From: Portulaca oleracea
Lineage: Eukaryota > Streptophyta > Magnoliopsida > Caryophyllales > Portulacaceae
Direction: 5' to 3'
Length of the DNA: 64,000 bases
Assembly (NCBI GenBank): GCA_029582165.1
Contig: CM055876.1
Span: 13,536,501-13,600,500 of the forward strand
Shown here piece after piece: positions 22,383 to 32,056 of the stretch; the stretch's first letter is position 1; every line of letters begins with the position of its first letter. Both the position numbers and the translations under genes were made by a program. Under the pieces are notes generated by a model. That model was not told the origin of the DNA and ran no database searches. It saw only the letters and a list, made by a program, of their open reading frames with translations.

Positions 22383-22532
22383 TCATGTATATTTGATAGC
22401 CATACACAACAAGGTCATTAAGGAAGACATCAAATATACATCATGGGAGCTAAATACTTGATTACATGGAAAAGAAGCTCCATTCACTCATGTCTCTTTC
22501 ACAAACGAATGGCTTCAACAAGGGCAGCTTGG
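22383..22532 (+). repeat. Element B 5' LTR, left part
   Basis: Matches the first ~150 bp of the LTR at 30282, but its second base is C (TCATGTATAT in place of TGATGTATAT). It ends with CTTGG (22528-22532), the left target duplication of the Athila insertion. Confidence 0.88.
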
Positions 22533-23500
22533 TGTACAGCGGTTTGCAGGCCGGTGTAAATTGTCGAACTCAGGGAGCCTGTGGCCTAAATTCTCGTATT
22601 TTGTTTCGGTTTTAGTCTTGAATCGAGAAATAAATTACGGAGCGAAGATCACTTTGATTAAGACAAAATTAAAACTAGAAAGATGATTAACTAGGTGATA
22701 ATTAGACAAAGAGAGGTTCGGGGGTTTTAGACACTTAACGGAATCTTTGATCAAGGAGTTTTCATGACTAAAGCGTATAAAGTTGGATTTATCCATGGAA
22801 CAACGCGAGAAAGGGGCCACGATAAATCTCCTCCCTCGAGGAATTAACTACCCTATGTCCACCATGGACCATCGGGGTTGAGAATTGCGTTAATTCCTAG
22901 ATAAGCCTACACTTACCCTCATAAGCGTAGACCTAACTATCCCACTCTAGGCTTCCCATTGAGTGTATAACGATTCAAAGAGCTCTCGGACCTTGAACCG
23001 CCACCCCCAATGAGAAGACACCAAGTGGAAATAGACTCCTCCAACTAAAACACACTTTAATCAATAAACACCTTAGCCAAAACCCATTAAGGCCTTAATC
23101 ACCCCCTCACCTCAAGGAAGATTAGCCTCTAGACATGGTGGAGAAATTAGCAACACACAACCAATAAAACCCTAGCATGGTTCTACTCAAAGGATGGATA
23201 TTAAAACTAACCACTATGATTAACAACATAAAACTACACTAAACTCAAGCAACAAAGCATTTGAAAACATTAAAATGAGGAGAAAAGAGATTATACCTAA
23301 ATGGATGAGCAATAAATTGGCAATAAATGAAGAGCAATAGTACCCAAATGATGAAGAGCAATTGGCCTTGATTGAAGAAAGTAATTAATCAAGAAAGTAG
23401 AAGTTAATCCCCCAAAAGCTAATCCTAAAACTCTTGAAAGATAGAAGATGTAAAAGGGAGAGAAAATAAAGCTCTCCAAAAACTCTCTAAAAAAAAAGCT
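22533..23500 (-). repeat. Athila 3' LTR (truncated)
   Basis: About 970 bp matching the inner part of the right LTR (25667 onward), nearly identical apart from small differences such as a 7-bp indel near 22843. It diverges after AAAACTCTCTAAAAAAA (about 23500), where it is fused to the gag-protease region. The missing ~715 bp is the U3 end that in the other LTR carries the palindrome cluster. Confidence 0.88.
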
Positions 23501-24965
23501 CCCCAATTGAGCAAGGTATAGAAAAACTTCCGGGATCGGCCAACTTGGTAGGAGTTTTGTTGGAGATGATGGCACTACAATCGGCTGTAAGAGAAATGGT
23601 GTTCTCATGCCGGATCTTCCTTTTGTTGGTCAAGAGATCCTTGAGATACTTCTTGAAAACCGGGACCTCCGAAATCGCATCTAGGAAAGGGATATTCACG
23701 TGAAGCTTTTTGAGCATATCAATGAATTTGGAGAACTTAGCTTCATCCCTTGTCTTGACAAGTCTCTCGGGGTATGGAACCGGTGGCTTATATGGTTTGA
23801 GTGGTTGGGTGATCGGCTCATGTTCAACCCCCTTCTCAACACTCTTTAGTTTAGGCTCCTTCCTATCAATTTCGCTAGAATCAGTGCCGTCACTTCCCTC
23901 TTTCCCATCAACAATGTTATCCTCACCTCCCTCCTCATGAGTGATGTCAACAACATCTCCACTCCTCTCTCCCAACGGTTCCTCCTCTACTATAGAAGGG
24001 CCCTCATAAGTAGTTCCACTCCTCAAGTGGATTGCGTTGACTTGCTTCTCCTGTCCTTTCCCATTGTTGGGGTTTGGCATGGTTTGGCTTGGTATAGGTT
24101 GGGGAGGTTGAATGGATTGTTGGGCCATTTGAGCCACATGGAGCTCAAGTTGGTTGATCCGGTTTTCTTGGTTGGTTAAAATCTTTTGAAGCATTGCTTT
24201 CAATTCCGGATCTTGAGTAGTAGAGGATGGTTGTGGGTTGGTGTGGTTATAGTAAGGTTGTTGTGGAGGAGGGTTTTGAAAGTAATGGGGTTGGTGGTAT
24301 GTAGGGCTTTGAAATGTGTTTTGTAGTGAGGCGAATAAAGGTTGAGGTTGGTTAGAAAACCCGGGAGGGAAACTTCGGTTTCGAGTATTATATGTCGGGT
24401 TTCCTTGTGGTCTAATGGGATGGTTATTGGAATAGGAGAGGTTGTTGTTGGGGTAGATGCCATTGGCTTGCTCCATGTCGTGGTACCCTAGGCATTGACC
24501 ATTAGGGTGGTACCCATTGCAAACGTTGCATTCAACCATGGTACTATCGGGCATGGATGAAGGGCCTTGCATCTCTTGAACGGCATTGACTTGCCTCGAG
24601 GTATCCATGAGGGCAAACTTTTGACTCAACTCCGAGATTTGATCGGCAAGGTGTTTCAACACGGCATCACTAGACGAAGATCCTTCCCCTCTTCGCGAAC
24701 GGTCCGAACCCCAATTCGGAGAGTTTTGTGCTAGCTCATGAAGGAAAACATTCGCCTCCTCAGCGGTCTTGCCAAGAAAAGTTCTTCCCGAGGCATTATC
24801 AATCAACTCTCTCAGATGTCCATTGAGCCCTTGATAGAAGGTATTAAGGAGCAACCAATCATCCAAGTTGTGATGAGGAACTCTGCGTTGAAGATTCTTG
24901 TACCGTCCCCAAACATCAAAAAGTGACTCTCCTTGCTCTTGTTTAAAATTGAAGATATCTTGCCG
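23487..24965 (-). pseudogene. Athila gag C-terminal part and protease start
   Basis: Frame 23487-24866 starts within gag (LLNTFYQGLNGHLRELID), continues with ANVFLHELAQNSPNW, a knuckle-like ECNVCNGYHPNGQC, a long Gln/Pro/Asn-rich linker, and the Athila hallmark KPPVPYPERLVK, FSKFIDMLKKLHVNIPF, LTADCSAIISNKTPTKL, DPGSFSIPCSIG at the protease entry. It then reads into the truncated LTR. The upstream gag (RQDIFNFKQEQGESLFDVWG) is in frame but after a TGA at 24963-24965. The rest of protease and all of pol are deleted. Confidence 0.9.
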
Positions 24966-25520
24966 TCAAAGATGGGTCTCATCGGTGGTGTAGAACCTCT
25001 TGAGGAAATCTCCGCTCAACTTCTCCCAAGTGTCATAAGTTCCAGGAGGACAAGTATTGAGCCAAAGCTTGGCTTTCCCCGCTAAAGTCAATGGAAAGAA
25101 CTTAAGCTTCATATAGCTTGGCGGGACTCCTGGTATTTGGACATAACCAATCCTCTCTTCGAACTTGTCGATATGGTCAATGGGACTTTCCCTGTCAAAA
25201 CCATTGAACGGGTTTTGCTCAAATATGTTCACGAAGTTGGCCTTGAAATCGTACAAGGCATTATCAGGTAGAGCAGGTAGAACGATGGGGTTGCCTCCCG
25301 TCCCTGGAGTGGGTGTATTGTACCAAGCTAAGGGACGGGGTGGGTTTGGTGGTTGATAACCTCCTTGGCCTTGGCCTCCTTGGCCTTCCATGGCAGCTTG
25401 TTGTTGTCGTTGCTCCCGACGACGTCGACGAGTACTACCGTGGGCTTTCCGAGCCGAAGCTTCAATCTCGGGGTCGAGGGGGACGAGTGGGCCTTGATCT
25501 CTATGAGACCTAGTCTGCAT
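24966..25520 (-). pseudogene. Athila gag N-terminal part
   Basis: Starts MQTRSHRDQGPLVP, with an Arg/Gln-rich segment, a Gly-rich linker, then the gag domain: LYDFKANFVNIFEQNPFNGF, SPIDHIDKFEERIG, LKFFPLTLAGKAKLWLNT and FLKRFYTTDETHL. It ends at TGA 24963-24965; comparison with the conserved continuation suggests a CGA to TGA change. The frame opens about 125 bp after the primer site, as expected for gag. Confidence 0.9.
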
Positions 25521-25643
25521 ACAACACCAACAACAAGGACGCGTAAAATTATCCTAGGACCTAGACTCACAAAACCTCAAGCAGGTAGAAGGATTCAAAA
25601 CAAAAACCTAGAAACAAAACAACGAGGAGCTAGGGGCACTACC

Positions 25644-25661
25644 TCCCCGGCAACGGCGCCA
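25644..25661 (-). other. Athila primer binding site (tRNA-Asp)
   Basis: Minus strand TGGCGCCGTTGCCGGGGA, an exact 18-base complement of the usual plant tRNA-Asp 3' end with CCA. It starts five bases after the LTR end at 25667. This primer site is diagnostic for Athila-type elements. Confidence 0.92.
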
Positions 25662-25666
25662 TTTTG

Positions 25667-27350
25667 TGTACAGCGGTTTGCAGGCCGGTGTAAATTGTCG
25701 AACTCAGGGAGCCTATGGCCTAAATTCTCGTATTTTGTTTCGGTTTTAGTCTTGAATCGAGAAATAAATTACGGAGCGAAGATCACTTTGATTAAGACAA
25801 AATTAAAACTAGAAAGATGATTAACTAGGTGATAATTAGACAAAGAGAGGTTCGGGGGTTTTAGACACTTAACGGAATCTTTGATCAAGGAGTTTTCATG
25901 ACTAAAGCGTATAAAGTTGGATTTATCCATGGAACAACGCGGGAAAGGGGCCACGATAAATCTCCTCCCTCGAGGAAGATTCAAATTAACTACCCTATGT
26001 CCACCATGGACCATCGGGGTTGAGAATTGCGTTAATTCCTAGATAAGCCTACTCTTACCCTCGTAAGCGTAGACCTAACTATCCCACTCTAGGCTTCCCA
26101 TTGAGTGTATAACGATTCAAAGAGCTCTTGGACCTTGAACCGCCACCCCCAATGAGAAGACACCAAGTGGAAATAGACTCCTCCAACTAAAACACACTTT
26201 AATCAATAAACACCTTAGCCAAAACCCATTAAGGCCTTAATCACCCCCTCACCTCAAGGAAGATTAGCCTCTAGACATGGTGGAGAAATTAGCAACACAC
26301 AACCAATAAAACCCTAGCATGGTTCTACTCAAAGGATGGATATTAAAACTAACCACTATGATTAACAACATAAAACTACACTAAACTCAAGCAACAAAGC
26401 ATTTGGAAACATTAAAATGAGGAGAAAAGAGATTATACCTAAATGGATGAGCAATAAATTGGCAATAAATGAAGAGAAATAGTACCCAAATGATGAAGAG
26501 CAATTGGCCTTGATTGAAGAAAGTAATTAATCAACAAAGTAGAAGTTAATCCCCCAAAAGCTAATCCTAAAACTCTTGAAAGATATAAGATGTAAAAGGG
26601 AGAGAATATAAAGTTCTCCAAAAACTCTCTAAAAAAAAACTCCCATTGAAAGTGACAAGACGGTCTAATTAAAACCAAGGGGAAGAAGGGCCAAAACATA
26701 GTCGTTTTGGCCGAAAATTATGCAGGAAATAAGGACGTCGCGAACGCTATGGTCATTGTAGCGTTCGCTACGACCCAAAGCAGGCGAACATTTCAGCTCC
26801 AAGGCGTCCGCTATGCCCAGCGTCGCGACCCAGTCAATCATCCGTAGCGAACGCTACGGAGGGTGTAGCGAACGCTACGACCGTCAGCAGGAAAACTTGG
26901 ATAATCAGGGCTTTATCGTAGCGGGCACTATGAATGGGGTAGCGACCGCTACGGCCTTGGGTAGAACCTTCTGCCTGGGCTCGTAACGATCGCTACAATA
27001 GGCGTAGCGACCGCTACGCTCTTCAAGTGATCTCCATCTAAGTATGGGGGCGTAGCGATCGCTACGAGCCTGGATGCCCCCATACTTAGCCTTTTGGCCT
27101 GAAATCCCTCTCCTTTACACACGGCTGGTCTCCCTTGCTTCCCGGGTCTTCACCACGGCATCAAATCGGCTCCAAAGGTCTCGGGATGACCGAGTTATCG
27201 CTTTTTTCCGCAACTTCGCCCCCTTTTATTATTCTCCGAACTTAAAACCTAAAAATCACAAAACAAGTAATAAATAACCATTTAATTAGGGAACGACAAT
27301 ACTCTTGAGCGTAAATGAGTGGTATTTAGCCCCTAAAATGGGACTAAACA
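25667..27350 (-). repeat. Athila 5' LTR (1684 bp)
   Basis: Starts TGTTTAGTCCC at 27350 (minus) and ends GCTGTACA at 25667. The outer ~700 bp, U3 on the minus strand, has no counterpart in the truncated left LTR and contains a cluster of GTAGCG-NN-CGCTAC palindromes (26737-27089). The inner ~970 bp pairs with 22533-23500. Confidence 0.9.
26737..27089. repeat. Cluster of GTAGCGnnCGCTAC palindromes in Athila U3
   Basis: At least six good copies of a two-arm palindrome with variable centre: GTAGCG TT CGCTAC (26758-26771), CCGTAGCG AA CGCTACGG (26842-26859), GTAGCG AA CGCTAC (26865-26878), GTAGCG AC CGCTAC (26939-26952), CGTAGCG AC CGCTACG (27003-27018) and CGTAGCG AT CGCTACG (27051-27066). Degraded copies lie at about 26737, 26802, 26918 and 26981. 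Spacing is irregular, so it is not a simple tandem repeat. Confidence 0.85.
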
Positions 27351-27355
27351 CTTGG

Positions 27356-28246
27356 TAATTTGATCCATATCTCAAGAACCATAAACCTTTTGATAAAGTC
27401 ATCCTAGAATCAAAGATAGATCATGTAAAGAGCTTTTTGAATCTTGGAATTTGGAGAAGAGATGAGCAAATTATTCAAGTTTTAATCTAGCTTAGTTCAT
27501 TTTGATTCTTTATGATGTCATACTTGTTATAGATGATGTAAGCTAGAAATCCTTTGTTTCTTGATGTAATGAACACCTAGGAGGTTCTATTCTACTATAA
27601 ATAGACCCCTTGGGAGGCCCTTTTAATCATTCATTCAATATATGAAATACAAATCAAACACACATGGTGTTGTTTTCTCTCTAGTTTTTGTTATAGTTTT
27701 TGAATCTCTTGAGGGAGTTTCGAATATCCCTAATTCTAGCCTAGGGTTGGCATCCCTTGGTGGTGAAAGGTAGAATTGGAGAAGTCTTTGGAGTGGTGTG
27801 CCTATATCTCCATACAAGTCTTCAAAGCCATTATCATTCATCATTCGTTCATCATTCATATCAATTGTGAGTTTCAATCTTTGATTCATTGATCTTGTTT
27901 TTGTTTCTACCTTGTTTCAATCACAAGTTCATTCGAATAGCATTCTAACATCCAAGAAACATACATTCCATTCATTCACACATTCATTCAATTCATTCCA
28001 TTCGTCCATTACATTCGTTTAATCATCCATTCATTCATTTCCGTTCATATTCATTCACCTATCCCATTCGTCCATTCATCCATTCGTTCACCTTAATAAA
28101 GATTTCCATTGATCTTTTTCGTTTTCCATCTTCTTTCATTCAATTTGGTTGATCTTTAAGAACATTGAGAAGCAAGATTCTTATCTTGGTTTTTAAAGAT
28201 CCTGTTTCCAAGTATAATGAGATTCCATTGATCCCATTATACATCA
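27356..28246 (+). repeat. Element B 5' LTR, right part
   Basis: Continues the LTR interrupted at 22532: TAATTTGATCCATATCTC resumes where the 3' LTR reads TAATTTACTCCATATCTC. It contains TATA box TATAAATAG (27596-27604), a (TTCA)n-like zone (27967-28090) and ends CCCATTATACATCA at 28246. With 22383-22532 it makes an LTR of about 1.04 kb. Confidence 0.9.
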
Positions 28247-28502
28247 AAATTGGTATCAGAGCTTAGGAGTTTGTTTCTCTTAGTTCTTGCACCATCTTTT
28301 ACCATCTTTCCATCAAAAATCCATCCCCCATCATCCCTCCATTACACGTCCATCAAGAACACCACAAAGAACCCTGAAACCAAACACAATCAAACCTAAA
28401 CACATACCCCCTCTCGTCCCTACGTGCTAACCCAAAACCATGAGTTTCTTATGATCTTTTTGTTTTAAGATTCATATTTTATGGCTTGCAAAAAGATCTA
28501 GC
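28247..28502 (+). other. Element B primer binding site and leader
   Basis: TGGTATCAGAGC at 28251-28262 matches initiator tRNA-Met. The following ~240 bp is C/A-rich leader similar to family A leaders, including AACACCACAAAGAACCC (about 28356-28372). Confidence 0.88.
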
Positions 28503-28997
28503 ATGAATTCACAACATGATTTACAACGTTTGGAGCAACAAATTCATGATCTCACCACACAAACGGAAGAACGTGGGATCCTTCAAAAGGTATCAAGAAG
28601 CGCAAATTCACGTGAGATACATCCTTATGAGGTTGAATATGAAGCACCTTATGAATGGAGTAAACATTCCAGCAAGAAGAATAGAAATAAAGTTCAAGAA
28701 GAGTTCTTGCCATTCAATTACAAAGGAGACTACATCAACAAACTTGAAAGAATGGAGCAAGGGAGCAAGGACGTGGATGAATATACAATAGAATTCAGGC
28801 GGCAACTATGGAAATATGCTCTTAAGGAGAATGATCAACGAGTTTTGGTATGTTATTCTCTTGGTCTTAATGATTACATTCGGCGTGTTGTTGTATATCA
28901 ATCTTACACAAACTTGGAGGAGTTAAGTTCTTTAGCCCTTTACGTTGAAATACAAGTAAAGAGTAAAGAACTTTGGGATAAAACCCATATACAATAA
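28503..28997 (+). pseudogene. Element B reduced gag
   Basis: 165-codon open frame MNSQHDLQRLEQQIHDL. It keeps an N-terminal coiled-coil-like stretch and gag-domain pieces FLPFNYKGDYINKLERMEQGS, VDEYTIEFRRQLWKYAL and LNDYIRRVVVYQSYTNLEELSSLAL, which align with family A gag. The block around IWWTNLQKKRQ is missing, so it is about half the family A length. Whether the short protein was made is unknown; the open frame suggests recent decay or tolerance. Confidence 0.75.
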
Positions 28998-30224
28998 AGA
29001 CCCCCATTTCCTACAAAACAACCAAACACAAAAGCTCCACAAAATCAGCCCCCATCCCATCCTAAACCTCTAGTCCAAACGCCTCCAAAACAGCCCCTAC
29101 AACCTATTGCCCATCACTCCACAAAACAGCCCCTAAACCTCCCCACACCTACTATCCAAAGCACCTCAAAATAGCCTATAAACCTTCCCACTCCCATTGT
29201 CCCAAGTACATTTCTATGTTGCCAAAGTTTTGATCATGTTGAAAGTGCATGTCCTAAGGACAAAGAAGTATCTTTGGTTGATTGTCAAACATCATTAAGC
29301 ATGCAACCAAAAATTGAAAGTGTGGTTTTTGATGTATTTCACGAGCACTAGGATGTTCATAAACTTGGCATGAATGAGGTATGTAGCGTGCCTCATGAAG
29401 TACACGAGGAAGAAAAAGAGGAGGAAATTGTATTAGAAAAGATGTATATAGAAGAATTAAATGGAGAAGAGTTGCTTGTTATAAGTAGAGTCTTGAAAGA
29501 GGCTAGTGTACCGCAAGATCAACAACAAAGAGAGCTTATTTCTTACTCTCATTATACCATCCAAGAAGAAGTAAGTTCATTGATCTAAGGAGGAAAAAGT
29601 AGTGCCATCTATGAGGATCTTGACGCTAGCATTGGCGTTGATAAGGATCATGGCAATGATATTGGCCTCGTTACAATAAGGGTCCAAACATTACAAATGG
29701 AGAGCTATTCACACGGTCATTCATTTCATGACAAGGACATTCATTTTGATCCAAGAAGTTTAGTAAGTCTTTGTTTTTACAAGATTTGCAAAAATTCATT
29801 ATATTGTAATATTACTTCTATGGATTCTTGTTATACTTTGTTGGAATAATCAAAGTTGTATGATAGGAGTATCATGCTCCAAGAGGCGTCCTTATTACCA
29901 CCTTGTGTTTCACGGCTCAAGGAGGATCAAAGTACTCTTATGGCACTTATGGAGAATAAGTATCATGAATTCGAAGAACCAAGGAGTCTCATTCTTACAC
30001 CAATGGAGGTTGGAAACCGTGATGATGTCATCGGATTATTCATGAGAAAACTTGGAAGAAAGTGGAAGTTCATCAAAGGGATCTATGATGATTTCAAAGC
30101 ATTTAAAAAGAGAGTTTGTAATCTCTTCAAGGAACGCAAGAGGAAGAAGCAAGTTGATGTGAACAATACTTTTGGAAAGATCTCTTATAAGAAGAAGGAT
30201 GAGCTTAGAAGAAGTGCTATGTAA
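28998..30224 (+). pseudogene. Element B degraded knuckle/protease and unknown reading frame
   Basis: Pro-rich linker, a degenerate knuckle (CCQSFDHVESAC near 29218), then 29370-29588 matching the protease linker and entry (LKEASVPQDQQQRELISYSHYT) but ending at a TAA where family A has IDGGSC. After about 270 bp without homology that I recognise, frame 29856-30224 begins near MLQEASLLPP. It keeps LMENKYHEFEEPRSLIL, like the family A AEHHEFQEHKDLIL, and then becomes a Lys/Arg-rich unknown sequence. RT, RNase H and integrase are absent. Confidence 0.75.
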
Positions 30225-30281
30225 CGGTTTAGAAGAAGTTTTGTCTAAGTTTGAGGACAAAATTTTCCAACCGGGGGAGTA

Positions 30282-31315
30282 TGATGTATATTTGATTGCA
30301 ATATACAACAAGGTCATCAAGGAAGACATCAAATATACATCATGGGAGCTAAATACTTGATTACATGGAAAAGAAGCTCCATTCACTCATGTCTCTTTCA
30401 CAAACGAATGGCTTCAACAAGGGCAGCTTGGTAATTTACTCCATATCTCAAGAACCATAAAGATTTTGAGAAAGTCATCCTAAAATCAAAGATAGATCAT
30501 CCAAAGAGCTTTCCAAAGGTTTTTGAATCTTAGAATTTGGAGAAGAGATGAGAAAGTTATTCAAGTTTTAATCTAGCTTAGTTCATTTTGATTCTTTATG
30601 ATGTCGTACTTGTAATAGATGATGTAAGCTAGAAATCCTTTGTTTCTTGATGTAAGGCACGCCTAGGAGGTTCTATTCTACTATAAATAGACCCCTTGGG
30701 AGGCCCTTTTAATCATTCATTCAATATATGAAATACAAATCAAACACACATGGTGTTGTTTGCTCTCTAGCTTTTGTGCTAGTTTTTGAATCTCTTGAGT
30801 GAGTTTCGAATATCCCTACTTCTAGCCTAGGTTTGGCATCCCTTGGTGGTGAAAGGTAGAATTGGAGAAGTCTTTGGAGTGGTGTGCCTGTATCTCCATA
30901 GAAGTCTTCAAAGCCTTTATCATTCATCATTCGTTCATCATTCATATGAATTGTGAGTTTCAATCTTTGATTCATTGATCTTGTTTTTGTTTCTACCTTG
31001 TTTCAATCACAAGTTCATTCGAATATCATTCTAACATCCAAGAAACTTACATTCCATTCATTCACACATTCATTCAATTCATTCCATTCGTCCATTACAT
31101 TCGTTTAATCATCCATTCATTCATTTCCATTCATATTCATTCGCCCATCCCATTCGTTCACCTTGATAAAGATTTCCATTGATCTTTTCGTCTTCCATGT
31201 TCTTTCATTCAATTTGGTTGATCTTTAAGAACTTTGAGAAGCAAGATTCTTATCTTGGTTTTTAAAGATCCTGTTTCCAAGTATAATGAGATTCCATTGA
31301 TCCAATTATACATCA
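30282..31315 (+). repeat. Element B 3' LTR (1034 bp)
   Basis: TGATGTATATTTGATTGC to CCAATTATACATCA, right after the polypurine tract CCGGGGGAGTA. TATA box TATAAATAG at 30682-30690. A 12-bp inverted repeat, TGATGTATATTT near the start and AAATATACATCA about 45 bp downstream, mirrors the family A terminal hairpin with a longer loop. Confidence 0.92.
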
Positions 31316-31320
31316 AACAT

Positions 31321-31470
31321 CTTCACGGATCTTGAGTTATAGAGCAAATTACCGTTCCACCCTTGAAGAAGCTATTTGGACGTGTGATATGCATGAGTGA
31401 TTCAAGCTCCCTTTGCATGAAATCAAGCATTTGGCTCCCATGATGTATATTTGCGACCAAATCTACATCA
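31321..31470 (-). repeat. A-2 host 3' LTR, right part
   Basis: Resumes the LTR cut by element B at CTTCACGGATC and reaches the U3 terminus (minus TGATGTAGATTTGG) at 31470, preceded on the minus strand by the polypurine tract AGGGGGGAA. Confidence 0.9.
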
Positions 31471-32056
31471 TTCCCCCCTAGTTGAAAAGAGTTTGTCCTC
31501 AAACTAGGAAGTTCTTCTCTATCTCCATAGTAGGGCTTAAGATCACTCACGTTGAAAGTACAACTCCCTTCATAGTCTTCACCAAGTTGTAACTTATAAG
31601 CATTGTCACCAATATTTTCCAAGACTTCATAAGGACCATCTCCTCTCGGTGCAAGCTTACCTTTCCTTTTAGAAGGAAATCTTTGTTTCTTCATGTGAAT
31701 CCAAACAAGATCTCATGGTTCAAACACAACCTTCTTTCTTGTTTATTCACTCTACTAGCTACATCTAGCGTATACTTCAAGATTTTCTCACGAACTTCTT
31801 CATGTAGCTTCTTAATCTCTTCCACTCTTTTGTTAGCTTCAAAACTAAACTTTGTTGAAGTAGAAATAAGTGTAAGATCCATAGGTTGGAGAGGGTTCCT
31901 TCCATAAACCACTTGAAAATGTGACAACCCCGTGGCTTTACTTGGACTTCTATTGAAAGCAAATTCAGCGTGACATAAAAGTGTATCCCACCCTTTCTTG
32001 TCTTTGCTCACCAAGATTGGAAGTAGAGCTCCCAAAGTACGATTGGTTACTTTGGT
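31471..32056 (-). pseudogene. A-2 integrase C-terminal region
   Basis: Frames 31691-32035 and 31323-31694 together encode ALLPILVSKDKKGWD, FAFNRSPSKATG, VVYGRNPLQPMDL, KRFPSKRKGKLAPRGDGPYEV and FNVSDLKPYYG. They continue through the polypurine tract into the LTR (LGGNDVDLVANIHHGSQM). A frameshift near 31740 and an in-frame stop near 32036-32056 break the frame. Confidence 0.87.

Larger units (their letters stand above)
22533..27350 (-). mobile_element. Athila-type Ty3/gypsy element with deleted pol, TSD CTTGG
   Basis: Minus-strand element bounded by TGTACAGC (22533) and GACTAAACA (27350), flanked by CTTGG at 22528-22532 and 27351-27355. Order on the minus strand: 5' LTR (27350-25667), Asp-tRNA primer site, gag, protease start, then directly a truncated 3' LTR. 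RT, RNase H, integrase and the downstream region are missing. Gag motifs and the Asp-tRNA primer site are those of the plant Athila lineage. It is 4818 bp, much shorter than complete Athila elements, which usually exceed 10 kb. Confidence 0.92.
22383..31315 (+). mobile_element. Element B: non-autonomous relative of family A, TSD AACAT
   Basis: Two plus-strand LTRs (5' one at 22383-22532 plus 27356-28246, 3' one at 30282-31315), a primer site TGGTATCAGAGC at 28251-28262, a shrunken gag remnant, no RT, RNase H or integrase, and a polypurine tract CCGGGGGAGTA ending at 30281. It is flanked by AACAT at 22378-22382 and 31316-31320. Joining the flanks restores the family A LTR sequence seen at 11716-11740. 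LTR ends and leader resemble family A, so it probably used family A proteins. Its 5' LTR is split by an Athila element. Confidence 0.92.

Noticed and set aside
26737..27089. CRISPR-like array
   Set aside because: Palindromic repeats are irregularly spaced, the centres vary, and the context is a plant LTR with no cas genes.
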